7,623 bases of DNA, taken from Nitriliruptorales bacterium (lineage in GTDB: Bacteria > Actinomycetota > Nitriliruptoria > Euzebyales > Egibacteraceae). The DNA lies in assembly GCA_007119305.1 (NCBI GenBank), contig SKPY01000304.1, positions 1 through 7,623 on the forward strand, in the 5' to 3' direction. Shown here piece after piece: positions 1-6,986 of the stretch (positions are counted from its first letter, which is position 1; every line of letters begins with the position of its first letter). The notes under the pieces were generated by a model. It had not been told where the DNA came from and did not search any database. It was given only the letters and a program-made list of their open reading frames with translations. The translations under genes were made by a program, and so were the position numbers.

Positions 1-890
1 CACTCGGGCAGCTGCGGGCGCGCACCGGGCAGGTCGTCACGCACGCCGGACGCCGCGACGGCGCCCGGCCGGCCGGCGGTGACCCCCAGCTCGGCCTGAC
101 GCCGCAACGACGTGTACCAGTCGGTCTCCTCCTCGTCCCACAGCTGCGACACCGCAGCCCGCAGACGCTGCGAGAACGCCCTGGGGGACTCGTCCGGATC
201 GGGCCACAGCGGCCGCCCGTAGCGCACCGCGACCGGGAACCGGCCCGGCCGGGGCCAGCCACGTCCGCGCGGCATCGCGGCGTAGCTGCCGCGGATGGCG
301 ATCGGCACGACCGGCACCCGCCGCTCGCAGCAGAGCCGGGCGGTGCCGTGGCGGAAGCGCCCCACCCAGCCGTCCGTCGAGCGTGTGCCCTCGGGGAACA
401 ACAACAGGCTCCAGCCCTCGTCGAGCAGCTCGCGGGCGGTCGAGGTCACACGCCGGCCGCCGTGCCGTTCGACGGGGAAGGCGTTGAAGGCGATGGCGGT
501 CGCGGCCGCGCGCCAGCGCGCGTCGAAGAAGTAGTCGGCGGCCGCCCCCACCGCGGTGCGCTCTGCCCAGCGCCGCGGCAGGGAGCCGAGGATGAGCGGC
601 GCGTCGAGGTGGCTGGAGTGGTTGCTCGCGAAGACCACCGGGCCGCGCAGCTCGTCGAGGTGCGCAAGCCCGTTCACCCGCGGACGAGTCTCGTGCCAGG
701 TGAGCGGTTTGAGGCCACCGCGCTGGATGGCCTCCCTGACCACGCGCGCCACCGGGGTGCGGGCCCACTGCGTCGGGAACTCCCTCGGCTTCGCCCGCGA
801 CACGAGCGGCGACGCCGACCCCGGGGCCAGCGAGCGGCGGGTCCAGCGCCAGCCCTTGGCCACGAGGGTGAGCTCGTGCCACAGGCCCAT
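1..890 (-). CDS. PlsC-type 1-acylglycerol-3-phosphate O-acyltransferase family protein (3' end off the window)
   Basis: Acyltransferase of the PlsC/LPLAT family, which moves a fatty acyl chain from acyl-CoA or acyl-ACP to a hydroxyl, usually on lysophosphatidate, at the cytoplasmic membrane face. The 296 visible residues hold block I NHSSHLD (residues 90-96, catalytic H91 and D96), block III FPEGTRS (165-171, phosphate binding) and block IV VPVVPIAI (192-199). The frame stays open to the edge, so the C-terminus is missing, probably by little, since the catalytic domain is complete. I chose the ATG at 890 because GGAGG lies 8 bases upstream; an in-frame GTG two codons earlier would overlap that site. 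The first 60 or so residues, before the family core, are basic and Trp-rich with no clear membrane helix. It is the last visible gene of the operon, 34 bases after the LarA-like gene. The family is secure; the acceptor substrate is unknown and may not be lysophosphatidate given the neighbours. Confidence 0.9.
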   Translation of the reverse strand, partial: MGLWHELTLVAKGWRWTRRSLAPGSASPLVSRAKPREFPTQWARTPVARVVREAIQRGGLKPLTWHETRPRVNGLAHLDELRGPVVFASNHSSHLDAPLILGSLPRRWAERTAVGAAADYFFDARWRAAATAIAFNAFPVERHGGRRVTSTARELLDEGWSLLLFPEGTRSTDGWVGRFRHGTARLCCERRVPVVPIAIRGSYAAMPRGRGWPRPGRFPVAVRYGRPLWPDPDESPRAFSQRLRAAVSQLWDEEETDWYTSLRRQAELGVTAGRPGAVAASGVRDDLPGARPQLPE

Positions 891-898
891 CAGCCGCA

Positions 899-903
899 CC
901 TCC
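899..903 (-). promoter_or_regulatory. Ribosome binding site of the acyltransferase gene
   Basis: GGAGG on the minus strand, 8 bases before the ATG at 890. It lies in the 34-base gap after the LarA-like stop codon and fixes the acyltransferase start, so this gene can recruit ribosomes independently of its upstream neighbour. Confidence 0.7.
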
Positions 904-924
904 GCGGGAGCCCTGGGAGCGCCA

Positions 925-2502
925 TCAGCGGACCTCGGCCATGGCGAGCGGCGGGTTCTTCAGGTACGTGATGCGCGGGGCGCGCCCGACGGTGTCGCTG
1001 GCCATCTCCAGCGCGTCGGCGAAGGTGCTCGCGCTGCGGAACCCCATCCGCGTACACGCGGCGCGGTCACCGCCGACGACGATCACGTCGCCGACGTGCT
1101 CGAGCGCGTGCGCACCCCAGTACCACATGTAGAACGGGTGCACGCCGTGGTAGGCGTAGCTGTTGCGGTACAGGTGGATGTACCACGGGTCGGTCGCGTA
1201 CTGGCCCTCGAACTTCGTCTCGATCGTGGCCGGGTCGGTCGACTCGGCGAGGACCTCGTCGAAGAAGTCGACGTAGCTCGGATGGTGCACCTGGTGGAAC
1301 TCCCAGGGTGTGGGGTGGAACAGGATGAGCGCGCCGCCCTCGCGCACCATGGGCCGACCCCTGTACATGTTGAAGAAGTACCCGAGACCGAGGCACATCA
1401 CGAGGATCGGGTTCATGATCGAGTTCACGTTGTACGGGCAGACGTAGGGCAGGCCGAACACGAGGACGTCGGCCTGGCCGTCGATCTCGGTGAGCTGCTG
1501 GCGGTAGATGGCCTCGAGGGTGCGCTTGTGCACCGCGTTCGTCTCACCCGCGTGGATGCCGGTGACCTGGTAGGGCGCCTTCGTCCCGTGCCAGATCCGC
1601 CTGCGCAGCTTCGGCGGGGTGAGATCGTTCGCGTGCTTCACCGCGAGGTAGGTCGCCTGGTCCTTGACCGTCCACTCCCACTCGCGCTTGTTCAGGAAAC
1701 CGAGCTCGCGCGGGAACGTGTCGTTGTTGAGGGTGGTCTCGATCTTGAAGACCTTGACGTGCTCGTCGACGAGGGCGCCCATGCGGTCGTAGGAGTGGTG
1801 CATCGCCGAGTTCGGCGGGTCGTTCATGGAGCGCGAGTGACTCACGACGTGCACGTTGTGGTGCGGGCGCAGCGACCGGTAGCTCGCGAGGCCGACCGGC
1901 ACCGACTTGTTGCCGCCGCTCATCGCGACGAGGTTGATGTTCACGTAGACGACGAGGTCGCTGTCGACGGCGCGCTTGTTGATCTCGACGTCCTCGCCGT
2001 GGGCGGTCTGGCCGAGGTGGACGAGGTTGTCAGGGTCCTCCGCGTCGTGGTTGCGCAGGTGGTCGGGGAAGAAGCTGCGGAAGATCCGCTCGCCGAGCGC
2101 GTGCTTCAGCTCCCCGGGCGTCATCCGCCGGTGCAGGGAGTTCGCGGCGATCAGCTCGACGTCGTCGACGCCCTTGGCGGCGGCCAGCTCGAGCACGGCT
2201 TCGATGACGCGCTGGCGGATGTCAGGCGCGCGCATCGGCGGCAGCGGGATGGACACGTCGTCGAAGACGATCGTGAGCTTCATGCCCGCGCGCAGCAGCT
2301 CGGGGAGCGGCTCGGCGTCGAGCGGGTGCGCGAGCGCGTCGCGGATTTGGGCGTCGAGGTCGCGCAGCCCCGGCAGCGAATCCGGCGGGTAGACGACGCG
2401 GGTGCCGAGCGGGAACTCGCAGAGGTGGAAGCCCTCGCCTTCGTGGACGATCAGCGGGGGGGTCCGCTCGTCCACCTCCAGGACGAAGCCGGGTCTGCTC
2501 AT
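925..2502 (-). CDS. LarA/DUF2088-like protein (lactate racemase superfamily), altered active site
   Basis: A 525-residue member of the nickel-pincer lactate racemase superfamily (LarA, DUF2088), about 100 residues longer than LarA of Lactobacillus plantarum. The N-terminal domain shows FDDVSIPLPP (80-89), matching the DDxTRPTP motif; NSLHRRMTPGEL (121-132), matching the conserved His of HRxMT; NHD (151-153); INK (174-176), probably the cofactor-linked Lys region; and SGGNKS (195-200). Two expected features are absent: the Arg of DDxTR is Ile85, and the EPHxFAGFSGG segment carrying the nickel-ligand His is shortened to VNINLVAMSGG. The C-terminal half is unusually rich in His, Trp and Tyr (about 395-470). 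No larB, larC or larE cofactor genes are in view. The start ATG has GGAG 7 bases upstream, formed by the last codons of the dehydrogenase gene 4 bases away. It could be a racemase or epimerase for a larger 2-hydroxy acid, or a non-nickel homologue. The family is sure; the reaction is unknown. Confidence 0.92.
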   Translation of the reverse strand: MSRPGFVLEVDERTPPLIVHEGEGFHLCEFPLGTRVVYPPDSLPGLRDLDAQIRDALAHPLDAEPLPELLRAGMKLTIVFDDVSIPLPPMRAPDIRQRVIEAVLELAAAKGVDDVELIAANSLHRRMTPGELKHALGERIFRSFFPDHLRNHDAEDPDNLVHLGQTAHGEDVEINKRAVDSDLVVYVNINLVAMSGGNKSVPVGLASYRSLRPHHNVHVVSHSRSMNDPPNSAMHHSYDRMGALVDEHVKVFKIETTLNNDTFPRELGFLNKREWEWTVKDQATYLAVKHANDLTPPKLRRRIWHGTKAPYQVTGIHAGETNAVHKRTLEAIYRQQLTEIDGQADVLVFGLPYVCPYNVNSIMNPILVMCLGLGYFFNMYRGRPMVREGGALILFHPTPWEFHQVHHPSYVDFFDEVLAESTDPATIETKFEGQYATDPWYIHLYRNSYAYHGVHPFYMWYWGAHALEHVGDVIVVGGDRAACTRMGFRSASTFADALEMASDTVGRAPRITYLKNPPLAMAEVR

Positions 2503-2506
2503 GTGC

Positions 2507-3730
2507 TCACTCCATCGCAGGGTTGAAGGCGACCTTCAGGGTGCCGAGCTTGCCGGCGGCGAACGCGTGATCGAGCGCTTCGCGCCACCGGGTCAGGGGG
2601 TACACGGCGCCGACCATGCCGTCCAGCGGTGCGGCCCGGACGAGGTCGAGGGCGACGTCGAAATCGTGGCGGGGATCGCCGTCCACCGCCCGGCCGTCGC
2701 CGGATGCGTAGGCGCCGATCAGCTCGAGCTCGCGGTACCACAGCGGGGTGAGGTCCGCCCCGGACGTCGGCATGCCGGACAGCACGACCCTGCCGCCGGC
2801 CCGCACCGTGCGCAGCGCCATGTCGAGCCCGCTGCGGCCGCCGGTGCACTCGAACGCGACGTCGGCGCCCCCCAGCAGGTAGTCCCCGCCGCGCTCGGGC
2901 TTCACCAGGAACGCGCGCGTGGCGCGGCGCAGTGCCTTCAGCGCCCGGTCGGGGGCGACGACGTCGCTCGCCTCGAGGTCGGAGGCGAGCGCCTGCTGCC
3001 GTCCGTGCTTGGCGACGACGGTGATGCGTCCGGCCTGCGTGAGGGCACGCAGGGCAAGCAGGGTGAACAGCCCGACGGTGCCGGCCCCGACGATCAGCAC
3101 CGCGTCGCCCGGCTGCACGCGCGCCCGGCGCACCGCGTGGACCGCGCAGGCGAGCGGCTCCACGAGCACCGCCCGCTCGTCGCTCAGCTCGTCGGGCACG
3201 GCGTGCAGCTGCGACGCGTGCACGGCGAGCATGCGGCTCCAGCCGCCGCCGGTGTCGGCGCAGTAGCCGGTCTGCAGCCCCGGCGCGAGGTGGCCGACGG
3301 TGACGTGGTCGCAGCGGCTCGTCTGCCCCGACGCGCACCACTGGCAGAGCGGCAACCCCCGAGGGCCGCAGGACAGCACCGGATCCACGACGACGCGGGT
3401 GCCTGCGGCGAGGGTGCCGCCGTCACCGTCCGCTGCCACGTCGTCTGCCAGCTCGCCGACGATCTCGTGGCCCGGGGTGAACGGCATCGACACGAGCGGG
3501 GAGAAGTACAGCGACGACTGCCCTGACAGCGTGGCAAGATCCGATCCGCAGATGCCCGACAGGAGGGGCCGGACCCGCACCCAGCCGGGGCCGTGCAGGC
3601 GGGGCTGCTCCCGGTTGACGAGCCGCAGCGGCGCGATCGGCCCGGCCAGCGCGCCGGGGATGCGCCCGCCCACGAGCCTGCCCGCCGCGTAGCGGGTCAC
3701 GGAGCGGTACAGCTCGAGGGCGAGGTTCAC
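2507..3730 (-). CDS. Zinc-dependent medium-chain alcohol/polyol dehydrogenase
   Basis: A 407-residue MDR-superfamily dehydrogenase of the sorbitol/threonine dehydrogenase type, which oxidises a secondary or primary alcohol with NAD(P). Catalytic zinc ligands are in GICGSDL (C61), PGHE (H88-E89) and VEPL (E191). Four cysteines that can bind structural zinc are C121, C129, C132 and C140; the first gap is seven residues, longer than the usual short spacing. The Rossmann motif GAGTVG is at 215-220. The start is the GTG at 3730: its GTGA overlaps the TGA of the acyl-reductase gene, and only a weak GGTGG precedes it, so translation is probably coupled. A longer reading from an ATG at 3826 exists but lies wholly inside the upstream gene and encodes nothing family-like. 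The first 45 or so residues precede the usual domain start. Family is sure and substrate unknown; in context it may act on a product of the acyl reductase or on a hydroxy intermediate. Confidence 0.93.
   Translation of the reverse strand: MNLALELYRSVTRYAAGRLVGGRIPGALAGPIAPLRLVNREQPRLHGPGWVRVRPLLSGICGSDLATLSGQSSLYFSPLVSMPFTPGHEIVGELADDVAADGDGGTLAAGTRVVVDPVLSCGPRGLPLCQWCASGQTSRCDHVTVGHLAPGLQTGYCADTGGGWSRMLAVHASQLHAVPDELSDERAVLVEPLACAVHAVRRARVQPGDAVLIVGAGTVGLFTLLALRALTQAGRITVVAKHGRQQALASDLEASDVVAPDRALKALRRATRAFLVKPERGGDYLLGGADVAFECTGGRSGLDMALRTVRAGGRVVLSGMPTSGADLTPLWYRELELIGAYASGDGRAVDGDPRHDFDVALDLVRAAPLDGMVGAVYPLTRWREALDHAFAAGKLGTLKVAFNPAME
2510..2513 (-). promoter_or_regulatory. Ribosome binding site of the LarA-like gene, inside the dehydrogenase 3' end
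   Basis: GGAG within the final ATG GAG TGA of the dehydrogenase gene, 7 bases before the ATG at 2502. Its position inside the preceding coding sequence indicates that the two genes are translated from one message. Confidence 0.55.
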
Positions 3731-6021
3731 GGGGTCACCACCGTGCGCACCGGTCGCGCGTCGGCGGGGGTCGGCAAGGCGAAGCGCGGCGTGCCGCCGC
3801 TGTGCTCCCACTCCTCCACCGGCCAACGCCGGCGGCGCGCGACGCGGTACAGCCCGGCATCGGGGTTCACGGCCACCGGGTGGCCGACCGCCTCGAGCAG
3901 CGGCAGGTCGCTGTGGCTGTCGCCGTACGCCCAGCTCCGCGCCAGGTCGAGGGCGTTCGCCCCCGCCTCGCGCCGCAGCCAGGCCGCCCGCGCCTCCCCC
4001 ACCAGCGGCGGCTCGTCGAGCTGGCCCGTGTAGCAGCCGTCGACCACCGCGAGCCGCGACGCGCGCACGTCGTCGAACAGGGGCGCGAGCGGCTCGATGA
4101 ACACGTCCAGCGCACCCGTGATCAGGATCGTGACGTGCCCGTGACGACGGTGCTCACGCACGCGGCGGATCGCCGCGGGTGCGGCACGCTGCAGGATCAG
4201 CTCGGCCACGTGGTCCTCGACGAGCCGGCGCACGCCCTCCACCGAGGCGCCCTCGTAGCGCCGGTAGAACATCCGCAGGAACTCACCCCGGTCACCGCGG
4301 TCGGTGGCGAGCAGGCGCGGGAGCGCACGGGCGACGGCGGCGAGCTCCGCAGGCCACACGCTGCGCGGCAGCTCCGCCAGCCGCAGCCACACGTAGCTCT
4401 CCACGACGTTGGAGGACAGCAGCGTGCCCTCGAGGTCGAAGACGGCGACCACCCCCGTGCCGGGCTGCGGCCGCTGCGCGCGCGCCGTGCTGCGCGCAGG
4501 CACGTGGCGCAGCCCCGCGGTGACGCTGGGACAGTGGATGTCCTGCAGGTACTCGCGCCAGTCGATCGTGCGCGGGTCGAACCCGAAGCGCTCGCGGTCC
4601 TCGGGGGTGAGCCGGTCGCACAGCTCCGCGGCCCGCTCGTCGGTGTAGCGCACCTCGGCCTCGGCGTAGGGCCCGTAGAGGTCGGCGTAGCGGCGCATGA
4701 ACTCGACCTGGCGCCGCTGGCGGTGCACCTTGGTCATGAGCTCCCGCATGCGGCTGGAGCGGGGGAGACGCTCGACGGTCTTGTCCGCCACCTCGACGAG
4801 CCGCTCGCCGGTCCGCAGCATGCTCTCGACCTTCTGGCGGCCGGGGAACTCCCAGGTCGGGACCTTGACCTCGCCGCGGTCGCGCTCCGGCAGCGGGTGC
4901 GCCTCGAAGTACTCCTTCACGTTCTCGTACAGCCGGCGGAACGACAGCGGGTTCCGGTCCCCCGAGCTCACGTGGTAGTAGGCCGGTGCACCCGGGTCGG
5001 GCCGGTGCGCCGCCGCCACGATCAGCGCGTTGACGACGAGGTCGGCCGGGATGATGTCGATGACGCCGTCGGGGATGCCCGGGAAGTCCGGCAGGGTCCC
5101 CCGCCCGTACGCGAGGATGATCGGCTCGGCCATCTTGAACCCGTCGATCCACCCGGGGTAGGGGTGTGCGAGGGCGCTCTCGACGATCGACGGGCGCACG
5201 ACCGACAGGGGCAGCGGGGCGCTTCCGTTCCAGCCGGCGGCGATCTCCTCGGCGGCGCGCTCGCCGAGCGCCTTGGTGAGGGTGTAGACGTCCGGCCAGC
5301 CGAGGCTGTGGGCGCGCAGGCGGCCGTGGTCCACCAGCCGCTTGTCGACCCACTCGCGGCGACGCCGCTCGGCGTCGGCCGACACGGTCTGCGGCCCCGC
5401 CTTGCGGTGCTCGGCGCGCGCGGCTTCAAGGCAGCGCTCCAGCACCTCGGGCCGGCGGGAGAGGCGCTCGACCTCGTTGCGGGCAGCCAGCGCGGCGTCG
5501 AGCTCGGTGCGCCAGTCGACCGCATGCGCGAGTGGGCCCTCCGGGACGACGCCCTTGCGGACCCCCGCGACATAGGCGGTGGAGACGTGCACGAGGTGCG
5601 CGGCCGAGCCCGACCGGGCCACCGCGTCGTAGAGGTTGATCGTGCCCTGCAGGTTGGTGGCGAAGCCCTCGTCGATCGGCGGGTCGAACGACACCGTGGC
5701 GGCGCAGTGCAGCACGACATCGAGATCGCCCGGCAGGTCGAACCCGCCTGCACCGACGTCCCCGTCGATCGTCTCGACCCGCTCGTCGACGATGGCCTGT
5801 GCACGCTCGTCACCGACGCGCTCGCGCCAGTGCCAGAACACCGGCTTTTCCAACAGGCGGTGCAAGCGGTCCCGGCTCGACTGCGAGCCCTTCGGGCGCA
5901 CGAGCACGGTGAGCGCGGTGTCGGGGACGTCCGCCAGGAGACGCTCCAGCACGGCCTGGCCCAAGAAGCCCGTCACGCCGGTGATGAGCACACGCCGCCC
6001 GGCGAGCGCCTCGACGATCAC
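3727..6021 (-). CDS. Fatty acyl-CoA reductase-like (NAD-binding_4) / HAD-IB fusion protein
   Basis: A 764-residue two-domain protein. Residues 1 to about 360 form an extended SDR domain of the male-sterility/fatty acyl reductase type: nucleotide motif TGVTGFLG (14-21), HVSTAY (145-150) and the YTLTK active site (Y246, K250). Residues 360-500 resemble the reductase C-terminal region, ending FGFDPRTIDWREYLQDIH. Such enzymes reduce acyl-CoA or acyl-ACP with NADPH to aldehyde or alcohol. Residues 522-740 are a HAD-IB phosphatase-like domain: motif I FDLEGTLL (528-535, nucleophile D529), motif II ITGA (T635) and motif IV YGDSHSDLPLL (D701, D705). Motif I has E531 where Asp is usual, and R678 sits where the motif III Lys is expected, so phosphatase activity is doubtful. 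The start is the GTG at 6021, with AAGGGG 6 bases upstream. It is the first gene of the four-gene operon and overlaps the dehydrogenase start by 4 bases. Domain assignment is strong; substrate and the HAD role are inferred. Confidence 0.94.
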   Translation of the reverse strand: MIVEALAGRRVLITGVTGFLGQAVLERLLADVPDTALTVLVRPKGSQSSRDRLHRLLEKPVFWHWRERVGDERAQAIVDERVETIDGDVGAGGFDLPGDLDVVLHCAATVSFDPPIDEGFATNLQGTINLYDAVARSGSAAHLVHVSTAYVAGVRKGVVPEGPLAHAVDWRTELDAALAARNEVERLSRRPEVLERCLEAARAEHRKAGPQTVSADAERRRREWVDKRLVDHGRLRAHSLGWPDVYTLTKALGERAAEEIAAGWNGSAPLPLSVVRPSIVESALAHPYPGWIDGFKMAEPIILAYGRGTLPDFPGIPDGVIDIIPADLVVNALIVAAAHRPDPGAPAYYHVSSGDRNPLSFRRLYENVKEYFEAHPLPERDRGEVKVPTWEFPGRQKVESMLRTGERLVEVADKTVERLPRSSRMRELMTKVHRQRRQVEFMRRYADLYGPYAEAEVRYTDERAAELCDRLTPEDRERFGFDPRTIDWREYLQDIHCPSVTAGLRHVPARSTARAQRPQPGTGVVAVFDLEGTLLSSNVVESYVWLRLAELPRSVWPAELAAVARALPRLLATDRGDRGEFLRMFYRRYEGASVEGVRRLVEDHVAELILQRAAPAAIRRVREHRRHGHVTILITGALDVFIEPLAPLFDDVRASRLAVVDGCYTGQLDEPPLVGEARAAWLRREAGANALDLARSWAYGDSHSDLPLLEAVGHPVAVNPDAGLYRVARRRRWPVEEWEHSGGTPRFALPTPADARPVRTVVTP

Positions 6022-6027
6022 GCACAG

Positions 6028-6033
6028 CCCCTT
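6028..6033 (-). promoter_or_regulatory. Ribosome binding site of the acyl reductase/HAD gene
   Basis: AAGGGG, part of a longer GGAAGGGG purine run, 6 bases before the GTG at 6021. It supports the GTG start, since no ATG lies nearby in frame. Confidence 0.6.
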
Positions 6034-6056
6034 CCGTCTCAGTGTGGCAGTCGGTC

Positions 6057-6085
6057 AGCCTTGCCCGAGTTCACGCCGTCGTCAA
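6057..6085 (-). promoter_or_regulatory. Possible sigma-70-type promoter for the lipid operon
   Basis: On the minus strand TTGACG (6085-6080) matches a -35 box in five of six positions. A 17-base spacer leads to AAGGCT (6062-6057), a poor -10 match that keeps only the A at position 2 and the T at position 6. It lies 36 bases before the GTG of the acyl-reductase gene and downstream of a terminator-like structure, the right place for an operon promoter. Confidence is limited by the weak -10. Confidence 0.35.
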
Positions 6086-6121
6086 CCCGGGCCCAGCAAG
6101 CGGCTTCGGGGGCGCCCACCG

Positions 6122-6152
6122 CCAGGCGGCGGGGCCGCCCTCTGCGGCCTGG
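6122..6152 (-). terminator. Terminator-like nest of GC-rich inverted repeats after the SDR gene
   Basis: Directly after the SDR stop codon, 31 bases hold three perfect 6-bp inverted repeats that overlap: CCAGGC/GCCTGG (6122-6127 with 6147-6152), GGCGGC/GCCGCC (6125-6130 with 6134-6139) and GGCCGC/GCGGCC (6133-6138 with 6144-6149). They share bases, so not all can form at once. No U-tract follows on the minus strand, as is common for candidate terminators in high-GC Actinomycetota. It would separate the SDR transcript from the operon below. Confidence 0.45.
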
Positions 6153-6902
6153 TCAGCCCTCCCAGCCGGCCAGGCTGATGCCACCGTCGACGACGACCGT
6201 CTCGCCCGTGATCCAGGACGCCTGCTCGGACAGCAGGAAGGTCGCAACCCCGGCGGTGTCCGCGGGCGTCCCGAGGCGCTTCAGCGGATACCTGCCGGCC
6301 ACCTCCTCCTCCCGGCCCTCGTACAACGCGGTCGCGAACCGCGTCTTCACGACGGCCGGCGCGATGGCGTTGACGCGCACGGTGGGGCCGAGCTCGACGG
6401 CGAGCTGGCGGGTGAGGTGGATGAGCGCCGCCTTGCTCGCGTTGTACGCGCCGATGAGCTGCCCCGGCCGCAGGCCCCCCACCGAGGCGACGTTCACGAT
6501 CGCCCCGCCGCGGGCGGCCATGGACGCCTTCCACGCCTCCTGCACCCAGCCGAGCGGCGCGACGAGGTTCACCTCCATGATCTTGGCCACCGCGCCGAGG
6601 TCGGCCTCGACGAGCGGCCCGTACTGGGGGTTCGTCGCCGCGTTGTTCACGAGCAGGTCGAGGCTGCCCCAGCGGTCGAGCACCGCGGCGACCGCCTCCG
6701 CGCGGTGCGCAGGGTCGTGGGACGCACCGGGCACGGCCAGCACCGCGCCACCCGCGTCCAGCTCGGCCAGCGCCTCGTCGAGACCTGCCTGCTTGCGGCC
6801 GGTGATGCAGACGCGCGCGCCACCCTCGAGCAGCGCCCGCGCGATGCCGAGGCCGATCCCCCGCGACGCGCCCGTGACGAGCGCCACCTTGCCGTCGACC
6901 AT
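6153..6902 (-). CDS. Classical SDR-family NAD(P)-dependent oxidoreductase (FabG/DHRS4-like)
   Basis: A 249-residue classical short-chain dehydrogenase of complete, standard length, catalysing reversible carbonyl/hydroxyl conversion. It shows the cofactor motif TGASRGIG (10-17), NNAA (86-89), the structural N112 in VNL, and catalytic S140 (VASVGG), Y153 and K157 (YNASK). It ends in the usual VVVDGGIS. Basic residues R14 and R36 (ITGRKQ) at the cofactor pocket favour NADPH over NADH. The segment around NPQYGPL (91-97) and GRKQ recalls DHRS4-like reductases more than housekeeping FabG. The ATG at 6902 has AGGAG 6 bases upstream. It lies on the same strand as the lipid operon but is separated by 131 bases with a terminator-like structure, so it is probably its own transcription unit, or shares one with the LysM gene 83 bases upstream. 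The substrate cannot be read from the sequence; a hydroxyacyl or other lipid substrate is possible. Confidence 0.95.
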   Translation of the reverse strand: MVDGKVALVTGASRGIGLGIARALLEGGARVCITGRKQAGLDEALAELDAGGAVLAVPGASHDPAHRAEAVAAVLDRWGSLDLLVNNAATNPQYGPLVEADLGAVAKIMEVNLVAPLGWVQEAWKASMAARGGAIVNVASVGGLRPGQLIGAYNASKAALIHLTRQLAVELGPTVRVNAIAPAVVKTRFATALYEGREEEVAGRYPLKRLGTPADTAGVATFLLSEQASWITGETVVVDGGISLAGWEG

Positions 6903-6908
6903 GACCCG

Positions 6909-6913
6909 CTCCT
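6909..6913 (-). promoter_or_regulatory. Ribosome binding site of the SDR gene
   Basis: AGGAG 6 bases before the ATG at 6902, near-ideal spacing that confirms the SDR start. Confidence 0.65.
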
Positions 6914-6970
6914 GCCGTCGCTCGCGTCTGCCTGCTGCTCGTGCGGCAGCCTACGCCACGCTCCGAGCGC

Positions 6971-6986
6971 ACACGCACGGGCGTGT
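6971..6986 (-). terminator. Hairpin at the LysM lipoprotein stop codon, possible weak terminator
   Basis: Perfect 6-bp inverted repeat ACACGC/GCGTGT with a 4-base loop (6971-6976 with 6981-6986). It begins at the last base of the LysM stop codon and lies within the 83-base gap before the SDR gene. No U-tract follows. It may reduce read-through from the lipoprotein gene into the SDR gene, or be chance in GC-rich DNA. Confidence 0.3.

Noticed and set aside
37..882. Minus-strand open frame of 281 codons
   Set aside because: It is out of frame with the real acyltransferase, whose NHSSHLD and FPEGTRS motifs occur only in the frame starting at 890. Its translation is Arg/Ala/Gly-rich and featureless.
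556..2526. Plus-strand open frame of 656 codons
   Set aside because: It is antisense to the acyltransferase and LarA-like genes, with a repetitive Val/Arg/Asp/His composition and no domain; a GC-bias shadow.
2507..3341. Alternative minus-strand frame inside the dehydrogenase gene
   Set aside because: It is out of frame with the zinc-ligand and Rossmann motifs of the dehydrogenase; Arg-rich and without a domain.
3731..3826. Longer dehydrogenase reading from an ATG at 3826
   Set aside because: The extra 32 codons lie entirely inside the 3' end of the reductase/HAD gene and encode Gly/Arg-rich sequence unlike the family.
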